Notes under the pieces: generated by a model
The model's database searches: none
Told to the model about the DNA's origin: nothing
The model's input: the letters and a program-made list of their open reading frames with translations, nothing else
Shown here: positions 37,157-48,457 of the stretch, in pieces
Layout of the letters: each line of letters opens with the position of its first letter
Position numbering within the stretch: position 1 is the first letter of the stretch
Translations under genes and position numbers: made by a program
Source: Sulfitobacter albidus
GTDB taxonomy: Bacteria > Pseudomonadota > Alphaproteobacteria > Rhodobacterales > Rhodobacteraceae
Direction: 5' to 3'
Assembly: GCF_018200035.1 (NCBI RefSeq)
Contig: NZ_CP073581.1
Coordinates: 3,220,501 to 3,284,500, forward strand
Length of the DNA: 64,000 nucleotides

Positions 37157-37750
37157 ATGGCAAAAGCAATGAGTGGACAAAAAACCGTGACACCCTCGGC
37201 GGAGAGCCTCGCCGCGTCTATCAAGGCCACAGGCACGCGCGGATTGCCGCCGGTGGAGAAATGGAATCCGCCGTTCTGTGGTGACATCGACATGGAGATT
37301 CGGCGCGATGGTACCTGGTTTTATGAGGGTACGCCCATTGGGCGGCCCGGATTGGTCAAGCTGTTTGCCTCGATCCTGATCCGCGAGGACGATGCCTATT
37401 TTCTGGTCACGCCGGTGGAGAAAGTGGGCATCCGGGTGCAGGACGCGCCCTTTGTCGCGGTGGATTTCGACGCCGAGGGGGAGGGCGCGGATCAAGTGCT
37501 GCGCTTTACCACCAACCTTGACGATGTGACCGTCGCGGGGGCCGATGCGCCGATGAGGGTAGAGCGGGATCCCGAGACCGGGGAGCCGTCGCCCTACGTT
37601 CGGGTGCGCCGCAATCTGGAGGCGTTGATTGATCGTAAGTCCTTCTATCGATTGGTGGATTTGGGGGTGCATTACGATGGCTGGTTCGGCGTTTGGTCGG
37701 GGGGGACGTTCTTTGGCATCATCCCGTCGGACGAGCTGCCGGAGAGCTAG
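37157..37750 (+). CDS. DUF1285 domain protein
   Basis: 197 residues. The DUF1285 core is well preserved: LPPVEKWNPPFCGDIDMEIR, DGTWFYEGTPIGRPGLVKLF, DAYFLVTPVEKVGIRVQDAP, ending near WSGGTFFGIIPS. The function is unknown. It is divergent from moxR, with the control region between 37103 and 37156. Starts at 37133, 37157 and 37169 are all in frame; I chose 37157, but none has a strong Shine-Dalgarno. Confidence 0.82.
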   Translation: MAKAMSGQKTVTPSAESLAASIKATGTRGLPPVEKWNPPFCGDIDMEIRRDGTWFYEGTPIGRPGLVKLFASILIREDDAYFLVTPVEKVGIRVQDAPFVAVDFDAEGEGADQVLRFTTNLDDVTVAGADAPMRVERDPETGEPSPYVRVRRNLEALIDRKSFYRLVDLGVHYDGWFGVWSGGTFFGIIPSDELPES

Positions 37751-37753
37751 GCG

Positions 37754-38509
37754 GTGATCCCCGCCGCCAACCTCAGCCACCTGTGGCAGGAGCTTCCGGT
37801 GATGGACCGCTTCGACGCGGCGGGGGCTGCGGGGTTTGCGGCGGTCGAGATGCTGTTTCCCTACGAGCTGCCCGCGCGCGAGGTGCAGCAGGCACTGGGG
37901 CGGAACGGTTTGCGCATGGTGCTGATCAACGCGCCGCCGCCCAATTACACCGGTGGGGAGCGGGGATTTGCCGCCGTGCCGGGGAGCGAGGCGCGGTTTG
38001 ACCATGACATGCGCCGGGCGTTTCGCTACGCGCAGGCGCTGGGCGTGGGCGTGATCCATGTGATGGCCGGGGAGGGCGCCGGAGAGGAGGCGCGCGCGGC
38101 GATGATCGACAACCTGACGCGCGCCTGTGCGGCGGCACCCAAGGGCATCACGCTGACGATCGAGCCTTTGTGTGCCGAGTCGGCGCCGGGCTATTTCCTG
38201 AATGATTACAATGCGGCGGCAGAGATTATCGCGGCGGTGGGCGCGCCTGATCTGGGGCTGCAGTTCGACAGCTACCATGCGCAGATGATCCACGGGGATG
38301 CGGTCGCGATCTATGAGAAATTCGCGGATATCATCCGTCACGTGCAATTGGGCGATGCGCCGGGACGGGTGCCGCCGGGGCAGGGCAGCGTGGATTTTGC
38401 CGGGCTGTTTGCGGCGCTGCGGGCGGCGAAATATCGCGGCTATGTGGCGGGGGAATACACGCCTGGCGGGGCCACGGAAAAGACCCTTGATTGGGTGAAA
38501 GCGCTGTGA
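37754..38509 (+). CDS. hyi: Hydroxypyruvate isomerase-like TIM-barrel enzyme
   Basis: 251 residues of the AP-endonuclease-2-like TIM barrel family. Hydroxypyruvate isomerase interconverts hydroxypyruvate and tartronate semialdehyde in glyoxylate metabolism. Supporting blocks: NLSHLWQELPVMDRFDAAGA, FAAVEMLFPYELPA, INAPPPNYTGGERGFAA, ITLTIEPLCAESAPGYFLN (metal-binding Glu), LGLQFDSYHAQMI (Asp and His) and YVAGEYTPGG (second Glu). The GTG start is three bases after the DUF1285 stop. Related sugar isomerases share the fold, so the substrate is tentative. Confidence 0.82.
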   Translation: MIPAANLSHLWQELPVMDRFDAAGAAGFAAVEMLFPYELPAREVQQALGRNGLRMVLINAPPPNYTGGERGFAAVPGSEARFDHDMRRAFRYAQALGVGVIHVMAGEGAGEEARAAMIDNLTRACAAAPKGITLTIEPLCAESAPGYFLNDYNAAAEIIAAVGAPDLGLQFDSYHAQMIHGDAVAIYEKFADIIRHVQLGDAPGRVPPGQGSVDFAGLFAALRAAKYRGYVAGEYTPGGATEKTLDWVKAL

Positions 38510-38742
38510 TCCCCGCCCGATTTGCGCCGGTCCTTTTTGGCCTGATCCTGTCGGGGCTGATGTCGTGCATCGTCTCGGGCATCGCCACGTTTCGGGCGAT
38601 GGGGCTGGTCGAGGGCGTGGGGGCGGCGTGGCTGGGCGCGTGGCTGTTCAGCTGGGTCGTCGCCTTTCCGACGGTGCTGTTCGTGGCGCCGATGACGCGC
38701 AGATTGGTCGCGCGGTTGGTGGCGCAGGGGCCAAAAGGTTAA
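38506..38742 (+). CDS. DUF2798 small membrane protein
   Basis: 78 residues with two hydrophobic helices, PVLFGLILSGLMSCIVSG and a segment around LFSWVVAFPTVLFVAP, ending in a basic tail (TRRLVARLVAQGPKG). This is the DUF2798 pattern, small inner-membrane proteins of unknown function. The GTG start overlaps the hyi stop as GTGA, so the two are translated together. Confidence 0.78.
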   Translation: MIPARFAPVLFGLILSGLMSCIVSGIATFRAMGLVEGVGAAWLGAWLFSWVVAFPTVLFVAPMTRRLVARLVAQGPKG

Positions 38743-38779
38743 CGGCTCGGCGGGCTATGGGCGAATCGGGGCACAGTCT

Positions 38780-38812
38780 GTGCACCGGGCGTACACCGCG
38801 CGTGCACCGGCG
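38780..38812. repeat. Three imperfect 11-base tandem repeats
   Basis: GTGCACCGGGC, GTACACCGCGC and GTGCACCGGCG follow one another directly, with a decayed fourth copy (GTGTGCGGGCG) after them. They sit between the DUF2798 stop and the 3' end of convergent polA. They may be a simple slippage repeat or protein-binding sites. The rest of 38743-38908 shows nothing else. Confidence 0.5.
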
Positions 38813-38908
38813 GTGTGCGGGCGCGGGTGTTGCGGCGATGTGTTACCGGGGCGTGCGGTTGGATTTCTGAACGCGTGGTAAACGGCGGCAAAGATTTTGC
38901 TGCTGTGG

Positions 38909-41698
<2,790 letters not shown>

Positions 41699-41758
41699 TG
41701 TGCGCTCCTCCATGTGTGGCGTCCCTTTTGCCACGGGGGCGGCGGGGCTGCTAGGGGG

Positions 41759-42438
41759 TCAGTGGTAGAGCCCGTGCGACACGGAAACCGAGAGCGGCAG
41801 CGGCGTCCAGAGGCCAAAGCGCACGCCGGCGGCGCGCAGCTTTTCCCCCAGCCAGACGTTGCAGGTGCGCAGCAGATGAAAGCGGCCGTGGGCGGGATAG
41901 AACGCATCGGTGGGCGTGAACCCCGCACGCAGCACCGGGTCGCGTGCAGTCAGTTCGGCGGTGATCCCGGCCAGAAGGGCCGCGTATTGCGCATCGCTGA
42001 GCAGCAGGCTGCGCAGGCTGTGGTTGTCTGGTAGCGCGCCCGCGATGTCGATGCGCAGCACGGCGCTGTCTCCGACCACGCTACGCACCACGGTGCCGAC
42101 CGTCACGTCGGTATAGTCGCCGACGGTGGTGTAGAATGCCGCCCGCCATAGCCCACGATCAGATGCCGCGCGGCGGCGTTCTGAGGTACAAGATTCCCAA
42201 ACGCTGCGCGTACCCGCGCATCCAGCGGCAGGACAAAATCATAGTGGATCGGCCCTTTGGCCAGATAAATCGCGTGCGGGCGGGTGTTCGAGTTGGAGGC
42301 GGGCAGCGACGCAACCGCGCCGCCCAGAACCGCCGCGATCAGGTAAATCGCGGGCAGGGCCAGAACGGCGAGAAGTGCCGCCCTCAGACTTTGCCCTCGA
42401 AATCGCGGTGGATGAACTTGCAATCGCAATAGCCACAT
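41759..42438 (-). CDS. DUF2459 (TIGR02117) family protein, interrupted by a frameshift
   Basis: Two adjoining frames make one DUF2459-like protein. The first runs through a membrane helix ([20 protein letters not shown]) to [19 protein letters not shown] and HLIVGYGGR. The second resumes with [12 protein letters not shown] and continues to [13 protein letters not shown]. One base appears to be missing near 42138-42140. The function is unknown; members resemble the urease-associated hypothetical group. The start is uncertain: the ATG at 42438 lies inside the small zinc-finger gene, and a start close to 42384 would be more natural. Confidence 0.6.
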
Positions 42439-42563
42439 TCGACCCAGCCCTTGTCCGCCGGGATCTGATACCAGACGCGCGGATGGCCCAACGCGCCTTC
42501 GCCGCCGTCGCAGGCGATGCGATAGCTGTCAACGATGCGGGTTTCGGGCGTTTGGGCTGTCAT
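42384..42563 (-). CDS. Small zinc-finger (zf-CHCC, NDUFS6-like) protein
   Basis: 59 residues ([20 protein letters not shown]...). The C-terminal half carries [20 protein letters not shown] and [13 protein letters not shown], giving the Cys-His-Cys-Cys ligands of the zf-CHCC family, related to the NDUFS6 subunit of mitochondrial complex I. In alphaproteobacteria such proteins are thought to support complex I assembly. It would be co-transcribed with the DUF2459 gene that follows. Confidence 0.78.
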   Translation of the reverse strand: MTAQTPETRIVDSYRIACDGGEGALGHPRVWYQIPADKGWVECGYCDCKFIHRDFEGKV

Positions 42564-43138
42564 TGGCGGAACCTCGTGTACGGAGCGCGGTATGCTGTGG
42601 CCTTCCTTATGGCGAATGCGGCGTTTGCCAGCAAGGGGCGGGAAGGCGATTCGTTTGGGGGGGGATTCGCGGGTGAATAGCGCCTGTCGGGGCCGTTCAG
42701 TGCCCCCGCCTGTGGCGCGGGGCATACCCCATTTGGGATACGGCTACGGAAAATTTGATTGAACGGTCCATTTTTTGCCGTAATCGGTTGCCCCAGGGTC
42801 AAGAAGAGGTTGATCACGGCCTCCCGGGTCGGCCATGCTGAGGGCATACTTCGATACGGTAACACTCAAGTCTTTCAGTTTTCCGCTTCCTTATAACCCC
42901 GGGGGAGAGGTGTTTTCGAAGGGGATCCGACCGGTCGGGCGCCTGCGCCGGGCCAAGGACAGCGGCATATTACGCCGTGGTTTTACGGATCGCCGGACAG
43001 GATGCTTCGGTCAGTTCGCTGACACCTCCGGGGGCCCATTCCTCCCCTCACATTTCTGTATAGCTTTAACGGGTTTCCGTCACTCCCTGCGGTCGGTACA
43101 ACACTCGCGAACCTTGCCGTTGTCGAATGGATGCCCGC
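42564..43138. other. 575-base intergenic region, no gene; possible structured element
   Basis: No credible coding frame, tRNA or known RNA was recognised. Visible structure: CCCCGG-(GGGAG)-AGGTGT at 42897-42913 can pair with ACACCTCCGGGG at 43022-43033, enclosing a perfect 12-base palindrome CCGACCGGTCGG (42927-42938) and smaller hairpins. A T-run in CATTTTTTGCCG lies near 42770. The region separates the zinc-finger gene from gpmI, which read away from each other, so promoters for both must be here. Confidence 0.4.
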
Positions 43139-44655
43139 ATGTCTGCCCCGAAACCCGTTGTCCTGTGTATCCTTGATGGCTGGGGTATTGGTGCGACCGA
43201 TGCGGGCAATGCGCCTGCACTGGCCAGCACCCCGACGATGGACCGGCTGATGGCTGACTGCCCCAATGCCACGCTCACGACGTTCGGCCCCGATGTGGGG
43301 TTGCCGCGCGGGCAGATGGGCAATTCGGAAGTGGGCCACACGAATATCGGCGCGGGCCGGGTGGTGGCCATGGATCTGGGACAGATCGATCTGGCGATCG
43401 AGGAGGGACGCTTTGCGCAGGAGGCGCCGTTGCGCGCGTTCATCGATGCGCTGAAGTCCTCCGGCGGGACGGCGCATCTGATGGGGCTGGCATCGGACGG
43501 GGGCGTGCACGGGCATATCAGCCATATGATCGAAGCGGCGCGGGTGATTGCTGCCGCAGGCGTGCCGGTGGTGATCCACGCGCTGACCGACGGGCGCGAC
43601 GTGGCGCCGCGCGCGGCGGGCGAGGATATCGACCGGCTGGCGCAGGCGCTGCCCGAGGGGGTGCGCATCGCCACCGTCTGCGGACGCTATTTCGCGATGG
43701 ATCGCGATCAGCGGTGGGATCGGGTGGCCCGCGCGGCGGGGGCGATCCTGCACGGAGACGCGGAGGCGGCCCCGGATGCGGCCACTGTGGTGGCGGACGC
43801 CCATGCAGCGGACACCGGCGATGAATTTATCGAACCACGGGTGATCGACGGCTACGCGGGCGCGCGGGACGGCGACGGGTTTTTCTGCCTCAATTTTCGC
43901 GCCGACCGCGCGCGGGAGATCATGGCGGCGCTGGCGGCGCCGGACTTTGATGCGTTCGACCGGGGGACACCGGTGGCTTGGGCCGATGTGCTGGGCATGG
44001 CGCCTTACTCGGACGCGCATGACGCCTATATGCGCACGCTTTATCCCAAACCCGAGATCCCGAACACGCTGGGCGCGTGGGTCGCGGCCAAGGGGTTGCG
44101 GCAGTTCCGGCTGGCGGAGACCGAGAAATACCCGCATGTGACGTTCTTTCTGAACGGTGGGCAGGAAACTCCGGAGCCCGGAGAGGACCGCCACATGCCC
44201 CTGTCGCCAAAGGTGGCGACCTATGATCTGCAACCCGAGATGTCGGCGGGCGATGTGACCGCGCAGCTCGTGCAGGCGATCGAGCAGCGCTATGATCTGA
44301 TTGTCGTGAATTTTGCGAACCCCGATATGGTCGGCCATACCGGCGATCTGGCGGCCGCGATGGCGGCGTGCGAGGCCGTGGATGCGGGTCTGGCTCAGGC
44401 GCTGGCGGCGTTGAGGCGCGTGGGCGGTGCGATGATCGTGACCGCCGATCACGGCAATTGCGAAATGATGATCGACCCAGAGACGGGCGGTCCGCACACG
44501 GCGCATACGCTGAACCCCGTGCCGGTTATTCTGGTCGGGGGCCCGAGGGGGCAAGCCTGCGCGACGGGCGGCTGGCGGATCTGGCGCCCACGGTGTTGAG
44601 GCTGATGGGGCTGGATACACCGCCCGAGATGACCGGGGAGAGCCTGATCGCATGA
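43139..44655 (+). CDS. gpmI: 2,3-bisphosphoglycerate-independent phosphoglycerate mutase, frameshift near the 3' end
   Basis: About 505 residues once corrected. A cytosolic Mn-dependent glycolytic enzyme interconverting 3- and 2-phosphoglycerate. The start region [20 protein letters not shown], the phospho-Ser motif [32 protein letters not shown] block ([14 protein letters not shown]), and the metal motifs [14 protein letters not shown] and [11 protein letters not shown] are intact. After VPVILVGGP the frame breaks; adding one C at about 44542-44544 restores [20 protein letters not shown] and a normal C-terminus at 44655. ATG 43139 fits homology better than 43127. Confidence 0.9.
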
Positions 44656-45791
44656 TGTGGCGCGCGGCCCTCCTGTGTGCGGCTTTGGCCGGGCCTGCGT
44701 CGGCGCAGGACGGTGCGGCAGCGCAGGCGCGCGCGGCATTGACGCAGCTGGAGGGCGCGCTGGCGCAGCTGGATGAGGCGCAAAGCGCGCGCAACCGCAT
44801 CCGCGCTTTGACCGAGACCATTCAGGCCTTCGAGGACGGGCTGGCCGCGATGCGTACCGGCCTGCGCGAGGCGGCGATTCGCGAGGCGCAGCTGACGCAG
44901 CGGTTGGCGGCGCGGGAGACGGAAGTGGCGCAGCTGATCGCCGCGCTGCAGAGCATCGGCACACCGCGCACGCCCACGGCATTGCTGCACCCCGACGGGC
45001 CCACGGGCACGGCGCGGGCGGGCCTGCTGCTGGCCGATCTGACGCCGGCGTTGAACGCGCGGGCCGACCGGTTGCGGCGTGATCTGGAGGATGTGCAGAC
45101 GCTGCGCGTGTTGCAGACGGACGCGGCGGCGCGGCTGCGCGAGAGCCTGACGGCGGTGCAGGGCGCGCGCACGGCGCTCAATCAGGCGATGGCGGAGCGC
45201 ACGGATCTGCCGCGCCGCTTTGTCGAGGATCCGGTGTCGACCGCGATCCTGATCGCCTCGACCGAGACGCTGTCGGGCTTTGCCTCGGGCCTGTCGCAGA
45301 TCGTGGCGGAAGAAGACCTGAACGTGCGCGCCCCCACGGCCATCGAGGCGGAGATCGGCAGCTTGCCCCTGCCGGTGCAGGGTCTGGTGCTGCGCGCGAT
45401 GAACGAGCCGGACGCGGCGGGGGTGGCACGGCCCGGCGTGCTGATCGCGACGCGCCCGCGTGCGATTGTCACATCGCCCACGGCGGCCACGATCCGCTAC
45501 ACCGGCCCTCTATTGGATCTTGGCAACGTCATGATCCTTGAGCCGCGGGCGGATACGCTGTTTGTGCTTGCGGGGCTTGAGACGGTGTATGGCAGCGCGG
45601 GCGAGGTGATCGCCGCCGGTGCGCCGATTGGATTGATGGGCGGCCCTGCCGCGACACTCGGCGGGGAATTGTCAACAGATGGTGAGGGCACTGGCGCCGC
45701 GCGCTCGGAAACGCTCTATATGGAAGTAAGACAGGATAATGTTCCGCAGGACCCAGAGGCGTGGTTCAGAACTGACAAGGATGGTGAGTAG
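44652..45791 (+). CDS. EnvC-like murein hydrolase activator (degenerate M23 domain)
   Basis: 379 residues with a Sec signal peptide ending GPASAQD. Residues 20-190 are long coiled coil, rich in Ala, Glu, Gln and Arg ([20 protein letters not shown]). The C-terminal LytM-like domain has [20 protein letters not shown] and [18 protein letters not shown] but lacks the HxxxD and HxH zinc ligands, as in EnvC, which activates amidases rather than cutting peptidoglycan itself. It overlaps the gpmI stop by four bases and abuts ctpA, matching the gpmI-envC-ctpA order seen in other proteobacteria. Confidence 0.85.
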   Translation: MMWRAALLCAALAGPASAQDGAAAQARAALTQLEGALAQLDEAQSARNRIRALTETIQAFEDGLAAMRTGLREAAIREAQLTQRLAARETEVAQLIAALQSIGTPRTPTALLHPDGPTGTARAGLLLADLTPALNARADRLRRDLEDVQTLRVLQTDAAARLRESLTAVQGARTALNQAMAERTDLPRRFVEDPVSTAILIASTETLSGFASGLSQIVAEEDLNVRAPTAIEAEIGSLPLPVQGLVLRAMNEPDAAGVARPGVLIATRPRAIVTSPTAATIRYTGPLLDLGNVMILEPRADTLFVLAGLETVYGSAGEVIAAGAPIGLMGGPAATLGGELSTDGEGTGAARSETLYMEVRQDNVPQDPEAWFRTDKDGE

Positions 45792-47137
45792 ATGAAGAAA
45801 TTTATGATGGCTGCCGCGGGCGGCATTGTCGCGGGCGTGATCGCCACGACCCAGATCGCGGCCCCCTGCTGGCGCAGGAAGCGGCCAAGACCGAAAACGT
45901 GTACGAGCAGCTGGATCTGTTTGGCGACATCTTCGAGCGGATCCGCGCGCAGTATGTCACCGAGGTCGACAGCGGCGAGCTGATCGAGGCGGCGATTGAC
46001 GGGATGCTGACATCGCTCGATCCACATTCGAGCTACCTGTCGCCCAAGGACGCCGCCAAGATGCGTGAGCAGACGCGCGGGGAATTTGGCGGCCTTGGCA
46101 TCGAGGTCACGCAGGAGGACGGTTTCGTCAAGGTCGTCTCGCCCATCGACGGCACCCCCGCCGATGAGGCCGGGATCGAGGCCGGCGATTTCATCACCCA
46201 CGTCAACGGCGAGAGCCTGCTGGGCCTCGTGCTGGACGAGGCGGTGGAGATGATGCGCGGCCCGGTCGGATCGGAGATCGTCATCACGGTCGTGCGCGAG
46301 GGGGAGCAGGAGCCGTTCGACGTGTCGATCATCCGCGACACCATCGAGCTGACGGTCGTGCGCTCGCGCACCGAAGGCGAGACGGTCGTGCTGCGCCTCA
46401 CCACCTTCAACGAGCAGACCTATCCCAAGATGGCCGAGCAACTGGCCGAGCGGGTCGAGCAGCTGGGCGGTATGGAGAACGTCAATGGCTTTGTGATCGA
46501 CATGCGCAACAACCCCGGCGGTCTGCTGACGCAGGCGATCCGGGTGTCGGATGCCTTCCTTGAGGAAGGGGAGATCGTCAGCACGCGGGGCCGGGAGGCC
46601 GCCGACGGCGACCGCTATAACGCGCAGGCCGGTGATCTGGCCGAGGGCAAGCCCATCGTGGTGCTGATCAACGGCGGCTCTGCCTCCGCGTCCGAGATCG
46701 TGGCAGGCGCGTTGCAGGATCACCGCCGGGCCGTGGTCATCGGGACCAAGAGTTTCGGCAAGGGATCGGTGCAGACGGTGATGCCACTGCGCAGCCAGGG
46801 TGCGATGCGCCTGACGACGGCGCGCTATTACACCCCGTCGGGCCGGTCGATCCAGGCGCTGGGCGTGTCGCCCGACATCATCGTGGCCCAGCCGCCGCGT
46901 CGCCCCGAGGCCGAGGATGAGGAAGCCGAAGGCGCGGCGGCGGTCTTCTCCCGCTCGGAAGCGGATCTGCGCGGCAGCCTCGACAACGACAGCCTGACCG
47001 AGGACCAGATCGAGCAGATCGAGGCCGACCGCGAGAAGGTCGAGAAAGCCGCCGAGCTGCGCGAGGAGGATTACCAGCTGGCCTATGCCATCGACATCCT
47101 CAAGGGTCTGTCGGCGCTGGATGCGCGCGACGAGTAA
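45792..47137 (+). CDS. ctpA: Carboxy-terminal processing protease CtpA (S41), frameshift near the 5' end
   Basis: About 448 residues once corrected. A signal anchor (MKKFMMAAAGGIVAGVIATT) leads to AAP, where one C seems missing from the run at 45862-45866. Adding it gives LLAQEAAKTENVYEQLDLFG and joins the rest. Then: GMLTSLDPHSSYL, a PDZ domain (FGGLGIEVTQEDGFVKVVSP), and the S41 catalytic Ser/Lys in NGGSASASEIVAGAL and VIGTKSFGKGSVQT. Periplasmic. In other bacteria Ctp proteases control cell-wall hydrolases, which fits the adjacent EnvC-like gene. Confidence 0.9.
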
Positions 47138-47160
47138 GCCTGCGCTGAGATTGCGGAAAG

Positions 47161-47188
47161 GGGCCGTCCTGTGGGGCGGCCCTTTTTC
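47161..47188 (+). terminator. Rho-independent terminator after ctpA
   Basis: A 9-bp stem GGGCCGTCC / GGGCGGCCC (one G-T pair), loop TGTG, followed by TTTTT, 23 bases after the ctpA stop. It closes the gpmI-envC-ctpA unit. Confidence 0.88.
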
Positions 47189-47243
47189 GTTTGGGGGGCT
47201 GATATCCGGGGGGTGGGGACGGTGGCGCTGTCCGCCGATTTGA

Positions 47244-47257
47244 CTGATCCGCGTCAA
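47244..47257. promoter_or_regulatory. FNR/FnrL-like box CTGAT-CCGC-GTCAA without an obvious target
   Basis: The sequence differs from the alphaproteobacterial FNR consensus (TTGAY-N4-RTCAA) at one base. A purine-rich AAGGGAGGTG (47260-47269) follows but no ATG or GTG start does. The rest of 47189-47298 shows nothing else. It may be the leftover control region of a gene lost from this spot, or a chance match. Confidence 0.3.
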
Positions 47258-47298
47258 TCAAAGGGAGGTGAGGCGGCCATTGTTTTGGCAGGCTTGGT

Positions 47299-47448
47299 TT
47301 AGGTCCGCTGTGCGCGATGCAGCGACAATTCGCTGCGTTTGCGCAAATAACTGCATGGTAGATCACCAAATGAATGCCTGTGCGCTTCAGCAGCTTCATT
47401 AATGACGCGAAGTGCAGGTAGATCAGCTCTCTTGATCGCCTTGGGCAT
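47299..47448 (-). CDS. Possible 49-residue orphan protein
   Basis: The frame MPKAIKRADLPALRVINEAA... reads 49 codons on the minus strand. It has GGAG eight bases before its ATG and overlaps the end of the upstream zinc-ribbon membrane protein gene by 26 bases. It is basic (several Arg and Lys) and matches no family I know. It lies in the AT-richer island, so it may be foreign. Confidence 0.3.
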   Translation of the reverse strand: MPKAIKRADLPALRVINEAAEAHRHSFGDLPCSYLRKRSELSLHRAQRT

Positions 47449-47902
47449 GAAGTTTCTCCACTTCGGGAGATGTAGCGATACCAACAACTTCAAATCGACC
47501 CGTAAAGTTTAGAGCGATGTAGATTGCGACGCAAAAAAGAAGGAAACCCAAAAAGTTTGGTTCATAGGCTTCCCGCGCCTCACGATAAATGTTGAGACCT
47601 TCAATATTCCGGAGAACCGAAAAGCCCATCATTCCAATCCCAAAAAATACTGGGAGCTGTAAAAGGAAAAATCGCCTAAGACGTCGCGCGCCAGTCAGAT
47701 AGAGAAAACAGCCACAACCGCCGCACATGTGGAAATCGATACGATTGTGACCCCGGTATGGATTAGTAGCACCCATTCTTCCTGGAGACTGAGGGCGACT
47801 ACAGTTTGGGCATCTAATGCCAGTGAATTTCGACCACCAACTCGGACGCTCGCCAAGTAGCGGCTTAGTTACTATTGGTGGACTGTGAACCCGTCGTGCC
47901 AA
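47423..47902 (-). CDS. Hypothetical zinc-ribbon membrane protein
   Basis: 159 residues from a TTG start; no ATG or GTG fits. Near residue 30 is GIRCPNCSRPQ and near residue 58 is FHMCGGCGCFLYL, a plausible four-cysteine zinc ribbon. Two hydrophobic segments follow: LQLPVFFGIGMMGFSVL and NFLGFLLFCVAIYIALNF. The C-terminus is charged and probably cytoplasmic. I do not recognise the family. Base composition is clearly more AT-rich than the flanks, suggesting acquisition by transfer. Confidence 0.5.
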   Translation of the reverse strand: MARRVHSPPIVTKPLLGERPSWWSKFTGIRCPNCSRPQSPGRMGATNPYRGHNRIDFHMCGGCGCFLYLTGARRLRRFFLLQLPVFFGIGMMGFSVLRNIEGLNIYREAREAYEPNFLGFLLFCVAIYIALNFTGRFEVVGIATSPEVEKLHAQGDQES

Positions 47903-48074
47903 TACCAGAAGTCCTTGTCTTCGGAAAACCTTGAGATTTCAACATGTCGATTACTAGACCGTTTAATCCAAGTCTTTCAGAAAAGTAGTCATTCATGTAG
48001 CGTGCAGCATTCTCCACAATGGGCTCGAACCGGTCATTCACCGTGTCGGAGGGCCACGCGGACGCTACCTTCGC

Positions 48075-48446
48075 TCACCCGGTCTCCAGGCAGTGGCGGC
48101 GGAAGGCGCGTTTGAGCATGTCCAGCTCGGCGCGCAAGAGGTCCACCTCGACGCGCATGTCGTCGGCGAGCGCTTCGCCGGCCATCAGGGTGATGGTGCC
48201 GATCTGTTCGTCGGTATCGGCGTCGGCAATCAGCAGGGTTTGCATCCCGTCGGCAATCGCCTCGGGCGGGATCGGCACGCGCAGGGCAAAGCCGGTGCGG
48301 TCGGGGATCACTTCGACGGTGACGTCTGCGACGGATGTGCCTTGATGGGTCACGTCGACCTTGGGCAGCGCGCCGCCGGAGCCGCTCAGCAGCCCCTCCC
48401 AGACGCCCTGCTGGAATTTGGTTTTGGTCAGGGTCAGGTTGGTCAT
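48075..48446 (-). CDS. Conserved-looking hypothetical protein
   Basis: 123 residues (MTNLTLTKTKFQQGVWEGLL...). Middle segments such as TVEVIPDRTGFALRVPIPPE and TITLMAGEALADDMRVEVD look like a small beta-rich domain, and the C-terminal 25 residues (VDLLRAELDMLKRAFRRHC) form an amphipathic helix. No signal peptide. Codon use is like the GC-rich host. It follows the DUF6478 gene by 11 bases in the same direction and is likely co-transcribed. Function unknown. Between 47903 and 48074 I see no gene. Confidence 0.65.
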   Translation of the reverse strand: MTNLTLTKTKFQQGVWEGLLSGSGGALPKVDVTHQGTSVADVTVEVIPDRTGFALRVPIPPEAIADGMQTLLIADADTDEQIGTITLMAGEALADDMRVEVDLLRAELDMLKRAFRRHCLETG

Positions 48447-48457
48447 CGCATCCCTCG

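Noticed and set aside
42835..43176. 113-codon plus-strand frame before gpmI
   Set aside because: Composition is unlike host proteins, it runs into the gpmI start, and it has no Shine-Dalgarno; more likely non-coding control DNA.
44652..45791. Active M23 endopeptidase
   Set aside because: The zinc-binding histidines and aspartate are missing from the LytM-like domain, so it is annotated as a non-catalytic EnvC-like activator.
48015..48045. tRNA T-arm-like sequence GGTTCGAGCCC on the minus strand
   Set aside because: The bases on either side of the loop do not form a 5-bp T stem, and no anticodon or acceptor arm can be drawn, so it is not a tRNA or a clear tRNA fragment.
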